NCBI GenBank assembly: GCA_910589415.1
Contig: OU342630.1
Coordinates: forward strand, 40,704,012 to 40,768,011
Reading direction: 5' to 3'
Length of the DNA stretch: 64,000 bases
Origin: Malachius bipustulatus
Taxonomy: Eukaryota; Arthropoda; Insecta; Coleoptera; Melyridae
In this document: one piece after another, positions 1 through 12,807 of the stretch
Position numbering within the stretch: the first letter of the stretch is position 1
How the letters are laid out: each line of letters opens with the position of its first letter
Translations under genes and position numbers: made by a program
Notes under the pieces: generated by a model
Told to the model about the DNA's origin: nothing
Seen by the model: the letters and a program-made list of their open reading frames with translations, nothing else
Database searches by the model: none

Positions 1-993
1 TAGGTTGCCTGAGAATAAGTTTCTCGGTAAGATAGCCAGCTATTCGCTGATAGCGATGTGTAAAGTTGTGAAAAATACAAAAAATGCGTCTAATTTGCTC
101 CAAAAAAGCATTTTTGGTAATACCTACAACCTACAACATATTACTTTGGTTATTAAACCTTTCAATTATCAATAAACATTAATATAAATTAACATAATAC
201 TCAGTAAACGATCAACCACTTTCTCAAAGGACCCCGCAGAGTCCTTATGGAAGTTGACTCATTATAACTTTGAGAATCTGTAGTATTCCATGAGTAGATC
301 GAAGTATCCATTGTCATGACCCCCCAAAAACCCCCGTTCTCGAGATATTCACCTCTGAAGATGATTTTTTCTATCCTGACAGTCATGCATATATTTTTAA
401 ATATTGACCGTCCTATAGGATATATTTGTTATAGAAAGAACAATGTTAGATTATTTTTGTTAAGATTGAATTAAGATTCTGCTACTGTAGTTACATTTCG
501 GGTCTGTTTTACTAGTAATTTTAGGGAAAAAAAAACAGGAAACAGTTTTCATTTTTTGTTATAATTTTCGTAGTTTAATTGACTTTAACAATAAAAATTA
601 AAACAAAGAAAAACGTTAAAAAGTAAAAAAAAATCCAATTTTAAAGTCACAGCGAAGTTTATTATAAAAATTACATCACAAATTGAAAATTTTTTCATGT
701 TTTTCTCTAAAATGACTGAACAGGCCTTAAATGTAACTAAAGCAGGAGAAATAACTTTTCAATATTATCAAATGACAGATAGGTCATTTGACCTAAATTT
801 TTCTAAAGCAAATAGGATGGCCAATATTTAAAAATATATGCATGACTGTCATGATAGAAAAAAAATCATTTTCAGAGGTGAATATCTCAAGAACAGGAGT
901 TTTTGGGGGGTTATGCCAACGATCTGCAATTTTTTTACAAATAAAAAATTTGGAAACCCAATGTTTCGCCAGATTTTCACAGGCAACCTTTAT
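1..993. mobile_element. Foldback element with ~107-bp inner inverted arms
   Basis: Segment 311-417 is repeated as its reverse complement at 811-917 (CCCCCAAAAAC.., TTCACCTCTGAA, CATGCATATATTTTTAAATAT). The start TAGGTTGCCTGAGA also mirrors AGGCAACC near 981-990, so the element probably ends around 993 and may begin just before the window. No open coding region is seen. A diverged relative of the 200-700 part lies at 63260-63770. Confidence 0.7.
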
Positions 994-1267
994 TGCGTTT
1001 CCTCTTAATTAGAGTCTCAACGATTATTCATATTTTTCTCGTTCGTCCACCGTATGACGACACATTTTCTGCAGCTGTCTCTTGGACTAGTATTGACACT
1101 TAGATTCATTGTTTTGTCTTTTTTTATTGTAATAGCAGAAAATTAAAAAAAAATAATTTAAAAAACTTTCCCCAGAAGTTATAATTTCATTAATAAAAAT
1201 ATGCTACTGAAATAGGTGATAAACCTAATATCACCTACCTATTTGTGATACAGGTAGCTAAATAAGA

Positions 1268-1560
1268 GTGCTTTAAGCACGGACGAAAATTGTCAAACGA
1301 GGCCGAAGATGAAGTTTGACCTCGAGTTTGACAATCGTCAAATTGCTTAAACACTTTTTTTGTTCAAACGTGTTCATACAAGATTTATTGTTAAATCGTG
1401 AAGAAACAACAATTTAAGAACTCAAAGTCGTCAAGAAATATAAATTTATGAACTCTAGAGATTAATATTTTATATTGTCAAAGTGACAAGCTTCATGAAG
1501 ATTCGTGAAAACTTGCTTTTAATTGTCATTTATATCACTTTTACCCAGTCAGTGCCTCAA
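1268..1560 (+). repeat. Direct repeat copy 1 (partner 2112-2345), with GAGGCCGAAG hairpin
   Basis: CAAACGAGGCCGAAG, TGTTCATACAAGATTT, AAGAAATATAAATTTATGAACTC, AGAGATT and ATTGTCAAAGTGACA..TTCATGAAG occur in the same order here and at 2112-2345, about 840 bp downstream. Identity is visibly below 90 percent. The GAGGCCGAAG/CTCGAGTTTGAC part can form a short hairpin. Confidence 0.6.
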
Positions 1561-2111
1561 AGTACTGAGACCAAATACATTAGATGATAATACGTGCAGC
1601 TCTCCGCTATTTACATGTAATAAAACTGAAGTATCAAAAGGAGCGCCATCTACACGCCTCGATCGCTAACTACACGCAGAACCGGAAATTGGATAATGCA
1701 AAGTTCACTGACATAATAATATTATCTAGAGTTGCTTGCCGGTAATAATAATTATCGCTTTCGTGTAAGTATTAGTAATGAACACACGTCAATAATTCAT
1801 TACTTCTACATCTGATTACATAAATTCAGATTTAGGAATTAGAATGTAATAAACTTGCATAATTAATTATGATTTATTTTGTAGATGACAAGCAAACGAC
1901 AGATTGACGTTTCGTTCAATTAAATTGACATTTTAAATCAACGCTAGTTGAAAATTCGGCCGCTTGGGCGATAGTAACTTCCGGTGACAATTTTCAGTGG
2001 AAGCTGTACGTATTATTATCTAGAGTATTTGCTCAGACCCAAAAGAATGCCATTTTAAAACTGTGATGACAATCAAAATGGTAACTTTATATAAGTATTT
2101 AACAAAATAGT

Positions 2112-2345
2112 AGTTTGTGATACAAATTACCAAACGAGGCCGAAGGCCGAGTTTGACAGTCTCCAAAGTGTTTAAACATTCCTTTTGCAACGTGTGTAAT
2201 ACAAGATTTTTTGCTAAGTCGCCAAGAAATATAAATTTATGAACTCGAGAGATTGATAGGTATTAGATATTGTCAAAGTGACAGACTTTATGAAGGTTCA
2301 TGGAAATTTACTTTTAATTGTTATTTATGTCTTTTAAGCAGTAAA
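2112..2345 (+). repeat. Direct repeat copy 2 (partner 1268-1560)
   Basis: Carries the same ordered blocks as the upstream copy, beginning ACCAAACGAGGCCGAAGGCC, itself a perfect GGCCGAAGGCC hairpin seed, and ending in TTTACTTTTAATTGTTATTTATG. No protein is encoded. Confidence 0.6.
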
Positions 2346-4141
2346 CGTGAGTTGTTTTTATGAGAAATATAATTTAGAAACTAAAATGACAATCAAAATG
2401 GTAAATTTACGAAAAAAAATTAATGAAAAATATTTTAATATTCTCATACTTACTAAACAAAAAGAAATAAATGTTAATATTATTTAATATTATTATTTCT
2501 TTTTCAATGTCACAGTTTTAATGTAATTCTGTTGATGTTTGCTATCATTTTTTTTAAAGCAGATATGGCAAACTATTTAAATCGAGTTACAATATTCAGC
2601 TCTAGGTGACTATTATACTGAACTTAATAGACTATTGCTATTATTATTTATTATATTATTGGTGACTTCGGTTTTGGTTTCACTCTGTATATTTTAAAAA
2701 TGGATCGTCATAAAATACGTTGATAGTCTGCTTGAAATGCACGGTGGAATGCTTGAACTTTTCAATCCCAAGTGAAGACTTTTATCCAACGTAACGACCT
2801 AACAAAACACATCAAAACAAACTTTTCTTTATAAAGAAAAGAAAAAACCATTCCCCGAGACGATGCAAATTTTTCACCTATGTAGTGAATATAGACTCGT
2901 GAAATAACTTTATAAACTAAGAACTTTCAATAATAAAACGTAAACGAACTTATATGTAACCACTAATGTATCATATAAAATGTTCATATGAATCGCTGGA
3001 GAAAACTGGTTCAAAAATATAACTTAGATATCTGAAATGAAATTAATTTGCAATTGAAAAACTTTTTGCAATCTCGTCTTGAACAACTAATATTCGCTTA
3101 GTAGAAAGTCATTACTTAATTAAAAGATTAAAAAATCTACGTTAGATATTTTTACAATTTCTAACTTCGATTCCAATGCAGACATAATAAAAATACCGTA
3201 TGATTATAGAGCACACTCGTATTTCTAAACACTTGCAGCTTTAATTAAGGAGCATTCGGCGAACCGCGAGTCCTTAAATTTGCAGCTCGTGCTAGAAAGT
3301 AAGCGTCGCTTTTAAATTTCAACTTGACAATTCTGATGAACTCACCCTGTTTTTCGTGCCGATGAGTGTGTATGTGGTAAAGTAATTGAGTGGGAGAAAA
3401 TCTTGACAGAAAATCTCGACATAAAGCATACTTCGTTGTCATAAAGCTTTTGTTTTCTTCCCGTAAGTCAAGTAACTAGTCAGTCGCAACCTTCTAATAA
3501 TCTAAATGACACTGCTCAAGATAAAAAACATTACCTTTAAACGTTTCCTATTCTGATGAAATTTTCGATAGGTTGCTTTTGATATCAGAAACGTGAAACG
3601 TGTAACTTTCTGCGAGCTGGATTTATTATTACATTATCACTAGAATTTTTATGTTACTTTATAACCAATCCTTGTTTAAAAATTTTGAATAAAATTTATA
3701 TGATAAAGTAGGTTTTTCCTGATAGAAATCTCACGATAGTTCATAAAGTAGAGCTTCATGACCCTGATAACAAATTACTTTCTATTTGTTCCATTTTAGT
3801 TGGTACATACAATTGTTTGAATAGGCGTAGTGCAAAACGATTCGGGACATATAAAATCACTAAAACATAATTATAATTTAAAACTAATTAATTACTTTAA
3901 AAGCTAATTAATATTATAATTCTATGAGTTTGAGTTTTTCTTAAATTTTAACTTCATTAATGTTATTTTGATTTACTGATAATCAATATTTATAACAGGA
4001 ACTGGAGTTATTAAAAAGGTTTGCTTCACATTAGGTTTCAGGAGCGTTATGCATTTTAGAACACGTGATAATGGGAGAATGATGATTCTCCGATACACCT
4101 GTCGATATACTGAATGCAACCAGCTAATAGTAAAAGCTCAC
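2346..4141. other. Intron DNA without recognised features
   Basis: AT-rich sequence with scattered short ORFs, none with recognisable protein motifs. It is downstream of the 4142-4297 exon on the minus strand, so it should be the next receptor intron. Confidence 0.4.
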
Positions 4142-4297
4142 CACGGCGTTAAGGTAGTTATAAAGAGATAATCCATCATCCCAGGGTTTTTCGATGTCAC
4201 AGGAGAGGTTCACTGGTTTGATGGAATGACCGGAATCCATTGCGGCTAGGCCCTTGGCAAACACGTACACGGAGTCAAACATCAATGCTGGTTCCGC
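4142..4297 (-). CDS. Next exon of the same kainate-type glutamate receptor
   Basis: This 156-bp exon encodes 52 residues, AEPALMFDSVYVFAKGLAAM through NYLNAV, the part of the amino-terminal domain that follows the exon at 49371-49535 in insect kainate-type glutamate receptors. Seen: acceptor TTTTTACAG immediately above 4297, phase 0 at both ends, a conserved ALMFDSVYVFA segment, a cysteine in NLSC, the PWD..LSLYNYLN motif, and donor GTGAGC from 4141 downward. NLSC is a sequon in the family's glycosylated ectodomain. The codons are intact. The following exon, which should carry the GLTG-type segment, was not found in 1-4141, so the next intron is longer than about 4 kb and leaves the window. 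Splice use is inferred from the motifs and the reading frame. Confidence 0.88.
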
Positions 4298-4647
4298 CTG
4301 TAAAAATCATACGAATATTCATCAATAATTCAATTATTTATGTTCACCAATAATCTACCGATTATTATTCTAGGTATATAGACATTGACTAAAATAACTG
4401 TAGTGAAAGTTTATAATTAATTATTAATACACTCCAGGATTAAAATACAGTAAAGTGTAAGTGCGCAAGAATTATTAACCGACATTTCATTTTGTACTTT
4501 GTATGTACTTATGTAATAGTTAATTGAATATGTTAAACTGTAAATATGGAGGAGGCTAAAGACGACTTCCCAGGATCCGAAATTTGCGAGCCATCTACTT
4601 GGCAAGATATAACTCACAAGTTTACGTATTTCGTGGGAATCAACGTA

Positions 4648-4978
4648 GTAGCGTGTGTGAGTCGGAAAAAAACCGAAAATTGTAAATATTTTGAGCCGGA
4701 ACAAAATTACTTCCCCCCCCCCACGTTTTCGAGGATGCTGAACACGATGCCGTTGTCAGAATTTCTCTTTGGGGTTGCGCAACTCCTCAAAACGGCCAAA
4801 AACCACCCCCTAGAGAGATAAACCGCGCTTCTATCCATTTCCCTGCAAAAAAACCTTCCCCCCGTTTTCGATGATGCTGAGCACAATGGAGGTGCTGGAT
4901 ATCGCGTGCAACCCCTACCAACCCCTCCACCGGCCAATACTCACCCCCGAAATGGGTGATTTTTTTTATGTATATGTG
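4648..4978 (+). repeat. C-run-rich terminal module of the 45-kb foldback family, copy 1
   Basis: Nearly the same sequence as 44993-45327 (plus) and 46137-46453 (minus): GCGTGTGTGAGTCGG, CCCCCC runs, GTTTTCGAGGATGCTGA, ACCACCCCCTAGAGAGATAAA, and CACCCCCGAAATGGGTGA. The open frames inside it are by-products of its C/G skew. It is separated from its own continuation at 6045-6722 by the inserted element 4995-5990. Confidence 0.75.
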
Positions 4979-4994
4979 TAATATATAATATGCT

Positions 4995-5990
4995 ATACCG
5001 AGTGACAAGTTTCAAAGCAGAACATAGGCGAATAGCATGGGAAATCACATATTTGCAGTTTATTTCTCACCACTTTCATCTACAAGAACGGTAATGGTGT
5101 CTATCGAAAGAGAATTGTTTTCTGAGCATGCTGATACCAAACACTTAATAATTAACAGTTTTTTTATCGTGTCAGAAGAACTTAAACATTTTCAAAATTA
5201 AAAAATGAGCAGCCATGACATGCTAAATTTGGATAAATTTTTGGCTGTCAAAGCAAATATTTTCGATTATTTAATTTATTCTAATTCTGATTGAACATCA
5301 CTAAACAATTACAAAAATCTTCATTTACCATCATTTTGTTTTACCAAAAATTGACTATGAAAAATAAACACGTACAATAATTGAACTAAACCAATAACAG
5401 AGTACAACAAATATTCAAATAGTCCTTCATTTTGATATCAATATTCCCACCCTTTTATAAATTGTGTTTCGGGCTTCAGACTTGTCCGAATTGTTGGCTA
5501 TTAACGAGTGCACATTCAGCAATGACTAGCTCTGTAAATTTTGTTTTTGGTAACCCCAAGATCCCAAGAAAAATCACAACAAGGATAAGCTGCTAAATCG
5601 GGAGATCTGGCCGACCAGTTAATAATACCACGGCGATAAAAACGCGTTTCGCATTAGAATAGCCATTATTATTATTATTCATTGACAATCTTTTCAGGGA
5701 AACGCGTATTGGTAATTAAAAATGTTTGTTTTGACAGTAACAAAATTATTCGAATTAGGCATGTCATGGCCGCTCACAATTTTAATTTTGGAAATGTTTT
5801 AAGTTCTTCTGGCATGGTAAAAAAACCTGTTAATTATTAAGTATTTGGTATCAGCGTGCTCAGAAAATAATTCTCTTTCGATAGACACCATTACCGTTCT
5901 TGTAGATAAAAATGGTGAGAAATAAACTGCAAATATGTGATTTCCCATGCTATTCGCCTATGTTCTGCTTTGAAACTTGTCACACGGTAT
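4995..5990. mobile_element. Foldback element inserted in the copy-1 module, with mariner-type remnant
   Basis: The arms 4996-5210 and about 5770-5989 are reverse complements of each other (ACCGAGTGACAAGTTTCAAA / TTTGAAACTTGTCACACGGT). Both ends sit in TA-rich flanks (..CTATACCG / CGGTATATAC), fitting a TA target duplication. The interior holds the minus-strand transposase remnant at 5525-5655. The 45-kb copies lack this block at the same point, so it is a later insertion. Confidence 0.75.
5525..5655 (-). pseudogene. Mariner-like transposase C-terminal remnant
   Basis: On the minus strand one frame reads ETRFYRRGIINWSARSPDLA, then PCCDF and, after further changes, a stop. This is the W(P/S)xRSPDL...FFLWG block that carries the third catalytic aspartate of Tc1/mariner-type transposases (family knowledge). 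The expected FFLWGYLK part is degraded. It lies in the unpaired core of the foldback element 4995-5990, as expected for an internally deleted transposon. Not functional. Confidence 0.6.
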
Positions 5991-6044
5991 ATACATGCGT
6001 ATGAGTGCATATTAATGTATATGTATATGCATCTATGTACAATA

Positions 6045-6722
6045 TATACAGGCTGTCCCAGCTTATTCGAAGCGGTCTCTGTAGGCCAAACGATGGACTT
6101 TTTCGAAAAACTTTTTGAAAATTCAAGTACAGAATCACAATGGCCATAATTTAAAATTATTTTGGAGTATAAAGAGTGTCCCATATGACAGTGACATATC
6201 AAAGTTATGTTTTTTTAAACGGAAAGCTCCTATGTTATTGCATTTTTAGATTGGCTGAGAAGAGAAAATAAGATTGGCTTTTACAGTTGGTGTTTAAATT
6301 CAGAAGTTTTTGAGTTATAAACAAGTGAAAATCGTCATTTTTTAAGTTCAATGCCCTGTACAACGAAAACAGCTAAAGATAGAGAAAAACGGCTTACATG
6401 TCCTTATTTTAACTTTTCATGTACTATCCTATGATTTAGATGAAATGTTTATACAGGGTGATAAAAAATTTGAAAAAATCTGAGATTTCTCCACGTGTCG
6501 CCAAATAAAAAAATCAAAGAAAGTACAAATGTTTCCATACCATAGGATAGTACATAAAAAGTTAAAATAGAGACATGTAAGCCGTTTTTCTCTATCTTGA
6601 ACCGTTTTCGTTGTACATACAGGGCCTTGAACTCGAAAAATGACGATTTTCACTTGTTTATAACTCAAAAACTTCTAAATTTAAACATCAACTGTAAAAG
6701 CCAATCTTATTTTCTCTTCATT
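6045..6722. mobile_element. Palindromic core of the 45-kb foldback family, copy 1
   Basis: From GGCCAAACGATGGACTTTTT onward the sequence matches 45327-45960, including a self-complementary centre: 6300-6440 mirrors 6540-6690 (TTTTTGAGTTATAAACAAGTG / CACTTGTTTATAACTCAAAA). The match to the 45-kb copy stops near 6722, so the right terminal module is missing. Confidence 0.7.
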
Positions 6723-6879
6723 ATTATCACCTGTACATTATGAATATAATTTTAAAACGTACCTCTGCCGGGTCTCTATCCTTTCCAAAAATAAAAAGAT
6801 CCTTAAATCCAGAGACACGGCCATAAACTTCCGTGGCGTATACCGTGAATAACCCTGTATAGGCAAATTAAAAATAAAT

Positions 6880-7475
6880 GACCGTACTTGAAAAGAAAAA
6901 TGGTTTGCACTTTCTTGACAGGCAGTCACATTTTTCGAGCAACTTTCGGGAAAACGACATCGGATTTAGATAGTTGGTACAGGAAAAATGCTATGAAATG
7001 AGCTTCTTAAATCACACGGCGCACTTCGACCAGCTTCACAAAAACAAATTATAAAACGCTGTACAAGTTTTTATTTTGATCTATTTTTATGAAGCTGTTC
7101 GAGGTGTGTCGTTTCATTTAGAAACTCATTTCATGGAATTTTTCCGTACTCTCCGAATCGTATGACGTTTTTTCCTGAAGTAGATCGAAGAACGCTCTTT
7201 CCTTAAAAATTTCTAACAATTTTTCTTCAAGTATGTTCCTGTTTCTTAGATTTAAAATTCTGGCAATCGGCTATCCTGACAATTCGCAATACATCAGCTT
7301 TTGAAATGATTTCAATTAAATTTTGAGGAACATTAGGAACAGTTTGTAAGACGGGGAAATTGAAAATTAAATTTTCCTCTACTTTCCAATTTCGAGGACG
7401 TTTTACTCCGAAATTCGATCGGATGAATTGATTTTCTGTCAAAAAGTGCAAACCATTTCTTTTGAAGTAGGTAAA
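6880..7475. repeat. Degenerate inverted repeat
   Basis: 6880-6925 (ATGGTTTGCACTTTCTTGACAG) mirrors 7430-7475 (TGTCAAAAAGTGCAAACCAT). An inner pair also exists: ATGAAATGAG..CGACCAGCTTCA near 6990-7040 mirrors TGAAGCTGTTCG..CTCATTTCAT near 7090-7135. Unpaired sequence interrupts the right arm at about 7190-7425. No coding remnant was recognised. Confidence 0.5.
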
Positions 7476-7899
7476 TTCCTAAACTTTGTTGGATTTCATG
7501 AACTTGTACAAGAGATTTCCGCTTTAAAAATTAAGCTCAAACATAGACAACACCCTGCATCTTGGAACCTTTTGACAAAAAAAAATTGTCTTAGATTTAG
7601 ACTTGCCTCGATATCCTCTACCTGGGGCACTTAACTATAACGCATTATTAGTCATGAATCACCCTCTAAGTTTTAGGGCGAAATGTTAAATTAAGGATTT
7701 GTTAAGATTGAAAAGCTGTGACTATTGCTGCAGTTACATTTTCATTATGTTCAGCCACTTTGGAAAATCAGGAAGAAGTTTTCAATTTGTGACGTCATTT
7801 TCATTTTTGTCTTGACTTAAACAATAATTAAGAATGACGTAAATGACAAAAGTTGCGTCAATACAAAATTAAAATTATTGTGACTATTTCACTCATCTT

Positions 7900-8160
7900 A
7901 AAATTTTCAAGTAATCTGACCAATCAGAAACCGGAGACAGTGTCGTGTTTTCGCGAAAACTTCACGCTGTTTCAACACTTTCAATTCTTATTGGTCTCTT
8001 AGCGTGGTGTCTTCAACATCGAAACCATGGATATGGATCGCTTAATGTTAAGTTTAACAGTTCGACAATAAATAATTGTAGCTGTACGTCAAAATGTATT
8101 TAAATTTTTTGACATTTCATTTTGTTCGTGAAATAGTCTAATAAAATACGACTCGTGATT
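7900..8160 (+). repeat. Dispersed repeat, partner at 38330-38690
   Basis: The motif GTTCGTGAAATAGTCTAATAAAATAC followed by a CTCGT..TTAATTTAT stretch, and the upstream ACCAATCAGAAACC / CGCGAAAAC / CATGGATATGGATCGC blocks, are shared in order with 38330-38690. A further shared block (GGTGTTTTC..AAATAAATCGACAGA) occurs at 10025-10075 and 38757-38805. Confidence 0.55.
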
Positions 8161-10398
8161 TAATTTATCCTATTAAGTCCGGTTTGACAAACCAAATGTG
8201 AACTGTGACAAGAGATTATCTGCTATGACAACTTGTCAGAGGAAAATCTGACCAGTCGTCACAAATGTAGCATTCGTCAGGGATGTGACAAGACGTCAAA
8301 ATAATCTCTTGTTACATGATAGAATTCATTGTCAGATCATTGTCGTGGTTTGTCACGATGGTTTGTCAATAATTGTCATGACAATGATGCCCATCTTGTT
8401 ACTAAATAGAATCCCCGAAAGGACATTTTGAGCTTGACCTTTGTTTTATACTTTTTTTTTGAACTCCTTTTGAAGAGGATTAAAGAATCATAATTTGGGT
8501 TGCACAAAATGTGAATCATGTCTCTGATAACTTCTTGTCAGAATAATTAGAGAAAATTGGTTGATTACAGGGTCTGACGAGCGGTTTTCTAACGTATTTC
8601 ATTATAATCAGGTTAGGTCTATTATAGTTTGGTCATTTTTATAAAAATAGAAGGTAAGAACAATTAATACAATATGACATTAATTTTTATTTAATAATAT
8701 TTAATTATAAATAATAAATTACCATCATCTAGAACTTAAGTAAGTATAAATTATTGCAGATGTCAAAAGTTTTCAGTAGAAACTACAATTTTGCCGTCAA
8801 GTATTGATTCTGAACCTCAAGGACCTAAAAGAATATGAATGGGCAAACTTGTTTGAATTATTGTAAATTATTGCAAATTCCATAAAAATTTGGCTATGAA
8901 GCTGAACCTATCAATATTTTCCATCCTCTCTAAATGCACGGATATACAGAATGTTAATGCGAATAGGTGTTACAAACTTAGCGGGCATGTAGAAAATGCA
9001 AAAACAAAAGAAAAAATTTCTATAGATATCTTTCGAGATATTATATTAGAAAAATATTATTTTAGAAAGAAAATTCATTTTTATTCGAATAAAAAATAAT
9101 ATTTTTGATTATCTAAAACTTGGCTGATCAGAATAAGTCTATAAATATAATACAGTAGTTTTGTGTTAATTGAAGTGCATTATTTACTATTCCCAATGAA
9201 AAATTCTTCAATCCAGTGGCGGATCTGCGATCCACACCCTTCAATCTGGGTCTGTTCTTACGTTATTTTTTATTAAATAATTTCTACGCCACTGACTTAA
9301 ATACTAATTGGTTATTTTTGGTAGATTTCTTATATTGTTCAGAAGAGAAAAGTCATGGTACCTTTTGTCCTAGTACGCACTGCTTCCGAGATACTTCACA
9401 ATGTAGGAACACATACGAGGTAAAATGTCATAAAAAATCGATCAATAAAGTATCAGAATAACCACATTTTTCAAAATAACAAAAATAACCAAATATAATT
9501 TGATAATGACTTTTTTTTTGGTTGGATGTATTCAAATCCTATAGTCTTGCTAGTCCTGCTGTCGAGGCCTTCTTCGCACAACCTTTTCCCTTAAACTTTC
9601 TATGTGTTCCCAGCATTTCTATAACGAAAATTACAGTAGCAAGCAATTAGAAGTCAAATCGAAATCATTGATCCTTTTATCCTTATCAAATTCTAATAAT
9701 TTTAGGTTACAAGAAACATAACCTCAATTCTCTTCTTTTTCTTCTACCTCCGCACTGTAAAAATGGCTACTGGAACTGGGCGAAGCCTTGGCCTACTCAG
9801 CCAGTTGAAAAGTTCAGTTTTGACCTAATTTTTACGAATTTTACATTTTTGACACATTTGAAATTTTTTACAGGTTTTTACGTAAAAAATATAAAACTCT
9901 TTCGACATCGTGTAAAATACCAACCCTGGTTGCCGCATTGTAAATAAATTTGAACAGTGATTATCAAACAACTTGTCAGAGCTATATTTATCCAGACAAC
10001 CAGACTCGTTCTGCGGACTCATGGTGTTTTCTTTAAGCAACTCAGTTTCGTTGGAAATAAATCGACAGACTTATAGGGAAAATTTAATCAATTTTACCGC
10101 GTTTCTCGGAAATGGCTCAAGATACGAACTGTAATTGCAGAAACAGAAGCAGCTCTTCAATTTTAACAAATTATAATTTTAACATTTTCCCGTCTAAAAC
10201 ATATAGGGAAGTCAATAATTCAATCAAAAGTTTTTACCTTTGAGATCTCTGTATATGGTGCTTTGACCAATGAAACACCCTGTATACATTTTGTGCCACC
10301 GCAGCGCAGATAGTAGATCGTAGGTATATAAATTTGGCGGTAATATTTATTTTATTGTTTTTTTTAATGATAAGTATTTTTAGTGAAAATAAGGAATA
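8161..10398. other. Intron DNA, no gene recognised
   Basis: AT-rich sequence. A stretch at 8195-8390 is full of TTGTCA/TGACAA words and partly self-complementary (TGTGACAAGAGATTAT / ATAATCTCTTGTTACA). Short ORFs at 8890-9099 and 9216-9461 show no family motif. A lone ACACCCTGTATACATTTT near 10275 looks like one transposon end. Confidence 0.4.
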
Positions 10399-11156
10399 TA
10401 CAGGGTGTTTCTTAATAACATGCTAGTATATTTAAGGAGGTTATTCTTGGGTCAATTATGAGAAAAAAACTTCATAAGAACGTATGTCCTAAAAGTCTTA
10501 ACTTTTGAGATACAGGGTGGCAAAGTTTCATTAAAATAAATCATTTTTCGTAATATCTGTAATACTGGTGTGTACATTTTAATGAAATTTCGTATACAGG
10601 TATTACGCATCAATGGGCATTTATTAATGTACCACGTTTCATTTTATTTCCATTAGTAACGATGGTGCACGATCGTGCAGAATTTTAACTGCATATTTTT
10701 GCAGACATTGATGGTACGCCACTGATTTCTGTTCAAATAGAAAACATTTTTGGAATCCCCATTCATTCCCAAGCACTGTTTTTTTTCAGTCCGATGCACG
10801 ATTTTCGCCTAAAAAAATAAAATCTGTTATGGTCACAAGGTTGTCGTTAAAATGACAATAAAAAATATAAAAATATGCAGGTAAAATTCTGCACGATCGT
10901 CACCAGTGGAAATAAAACGAAGTGTGGTACATGCAAAAATGCATCTTGATGAGTAACATCTGTATATGAAATTTCATTAAAATGTCTAGGCAGTATTACA
11001 GATATTATGAACAAATTATTTATTTAAAAAAAATTTAACCCCCTGTATCTCAAAAGTTAAGACTTTAGGACATACGTTCTTATGAAGTTTTTTTCTCAAA
11101 ATTTATCCAAGAATAACCTCCTTAAATATTAACATGTTATTAAGAAACACCCTGTA
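10399..11156. mobile_element. Foldback element, TACAGGGTGTTTC ends
   Basis: Starts TACAGGGTGTTTCTTAATAA and ends with its inverse TTATTAAGAAACACCCTGTA. Arms of roughly 290 bp pair (for example ACTTCATAAGAACGTATGTC / GACATACGTTCTTATGAAGT, and GCACGATCGT in the inner part). About 758 bp with TA-rich flanks. No coding sequence; probably a non-autonomous relative of mariner-type elements. Confidence 0.8.
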
Positions 11157-12028
11157 TGTATACATTTTTCTAAAGTATCTAATTTTGCTCTGGCTAATTA
11201 TTATTCCCGCTTGTGCAATTTACCTCTCCGCACGTCTTCCTACGTTGCGGTATTTTGATCCCAGGGTATAGGTAGATGGAATATAATTTTAGAAATACCG
11301 GGGAACAAGTTCCTCTGATAAAGCCTACAATTAATGTAATGGTAATAAATATTTCAGTTAGAAGTTCAACGGCTTCCAGATCTGCCGAAAGTAAAATTAT
11401 CTTGAGCTTGTATTCTGTAGGCCGTTTTTTACATAGTCACCCTACTTCTTAGTCTAACAAGTCTAATAGTCTAATAGAGTTTGTAAATAAAAAAATAAAA
11501 ATAAAATGATAAAATTTATAGTTCCTTAGACTTTTATACAATTTGACCAAGGTCGTCCTAGAAGATATATTAATTTCTATGTCTGTGTTAAGCTTAATGA
11601 AGTAAGCGCAAGAAGTATAAATTTCCACTATCTTGATAATATTTTCATGACCCTTTCTCCGGAACTTATTGGCCCGGGTAAGCTCTAAAAAATAGTTAGA
11701 AGATGAAGATACGTAGGTATACAATTTGTGTTTTAAACAATAAGTTGATAAAATTCGTTTGAAAATATACGCGTGGTTATAAGAGCAAAGTATTAGGAAG
11801 TTTATCAAATTACTGTATTCTTATAAGTTGTAGACTTTAAGCATTTCGATTCAATAAGACAAAACGCGAGGGCGGTAAAATAAACAGAAGCGAATTTACG
11901 GGACTGTTGAGTTAAATACCTGGAGCAGAAACCTTGGTTATTATAGGATAACCTTTACGTCACTTATTATTCATATTAACTTAGAACTTGTTGGAAAGTT
12001 CTAGTGGGAGTCAGTTGGAATTTAGAAT
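11157..12028. other. Intron DNA, nothing recognised
   Basis: AT-rich, no repeated arms and no protein motif. The minus-strand ORF at 11449-11808 is low-complexity and resembles no family I know. Confidence 0.35.
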
Positions 12029-12807
12029 ATACAGGGTGTTTCGCATAAGAGCCGATGCAGAGCAGTGGTGTGTATTGAAACCCAAAATATGGTGATTTAT
12101 CGCAAGTAAATCTCTATACTGAGTTGCATTTTTGAGAAGTTACAGGCCTTGAAATTATACTGGGAAAACAATAAATTGGAGCCCTTATTCTTCACATTAC
12201 ATGGTTTCAAATTTCAATAAAATCAATATCTCAGTTATACTTGACGTGAGAAAAATCAAATTTGGTACACGTTGTAGCAAGTTGGTGTAGTAAGGTCAGT
12301 CATCGACAGTGAGTAGAGTAAAATTGTAATATTTTAAATGGTTGATAAGAGATGATGCACCCTTAAAATGTTACAGATTTTTTTAAGCCGTTCGCCGATA
12401 TAAGACATTTTTGCTTTATTTTATGAGAGTTAATTATTCTAAAACTTTTATTTTTCTTGTTATTTTCTCGAAAAACTTTGTAGGTTTCAACAAAAACCGG
12501 AATAACTAAAAAAAAGGCATTGTAGTAGAGTGCAGAATTGGGTGAAACGTGTCACCCTGTGGGCCTTTCAAGATTAAAAGCTGCGACCTGTGGCAAATGG
12601 AAGCTTATGTCATTAATATAGCCCAAAAAAATTCGTCCAGTAATCGTCCTGTGCAAAAGGGCACTATCCAAAATTTTCGAGTTTTTTCTATAAATCGATA
12701 GTATAGAACTGATACAAATTTTTGGTATTTTTTCCACGCAATATTTTGTAGCCGTTTGCCTGTAAAAAAATGAAAACCGATCTTGAGAAGCGTTGGCTCT
12801 TATGGAG
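12029..12807. mobile_element. Probable non-autonomous transposon, CAGGGTGTTTCGCATAAGAG end
   Basis: The left end TACAGGGTGTTTCGCATAAG is typical of the window's foldback class. Near 12785-12807 the sequence GCGTTGGCTCTTATGGAGC mirrors CGCATAAGAGCCGATGC from the left end, so the right terminus appears degraded. A CACCCTGT occurs internally at 12554. No transposase sequence was seen. Confidence 0.45.

Noticed and set aside
3245..3442. 65-codon minus-strand ORF near the receptor exon
   Set aside because: Does not resemble the expected next receptor segment and has no clear splice borders.
4546..5008. Several overlapping ORFs of 70-95 codons on both strands
   Set aside because: They fall in the C-rich repeat module that recurs at 45 and 46 kb; frames are a by-product of skewed composition.
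8195..8390. TGACAA/TTGTCA-rich stretch as a possible regulatory array
   Set aside because: Spacing is irregular and it is partly self-complementary; more likely a worn palindrome.
11449..11808. 119-codon minus-strand ORF
   Set aside because: Low-complexity composition (Ile, Tyr, Phe, Asn) expected from AT-rich DNA; no motif.
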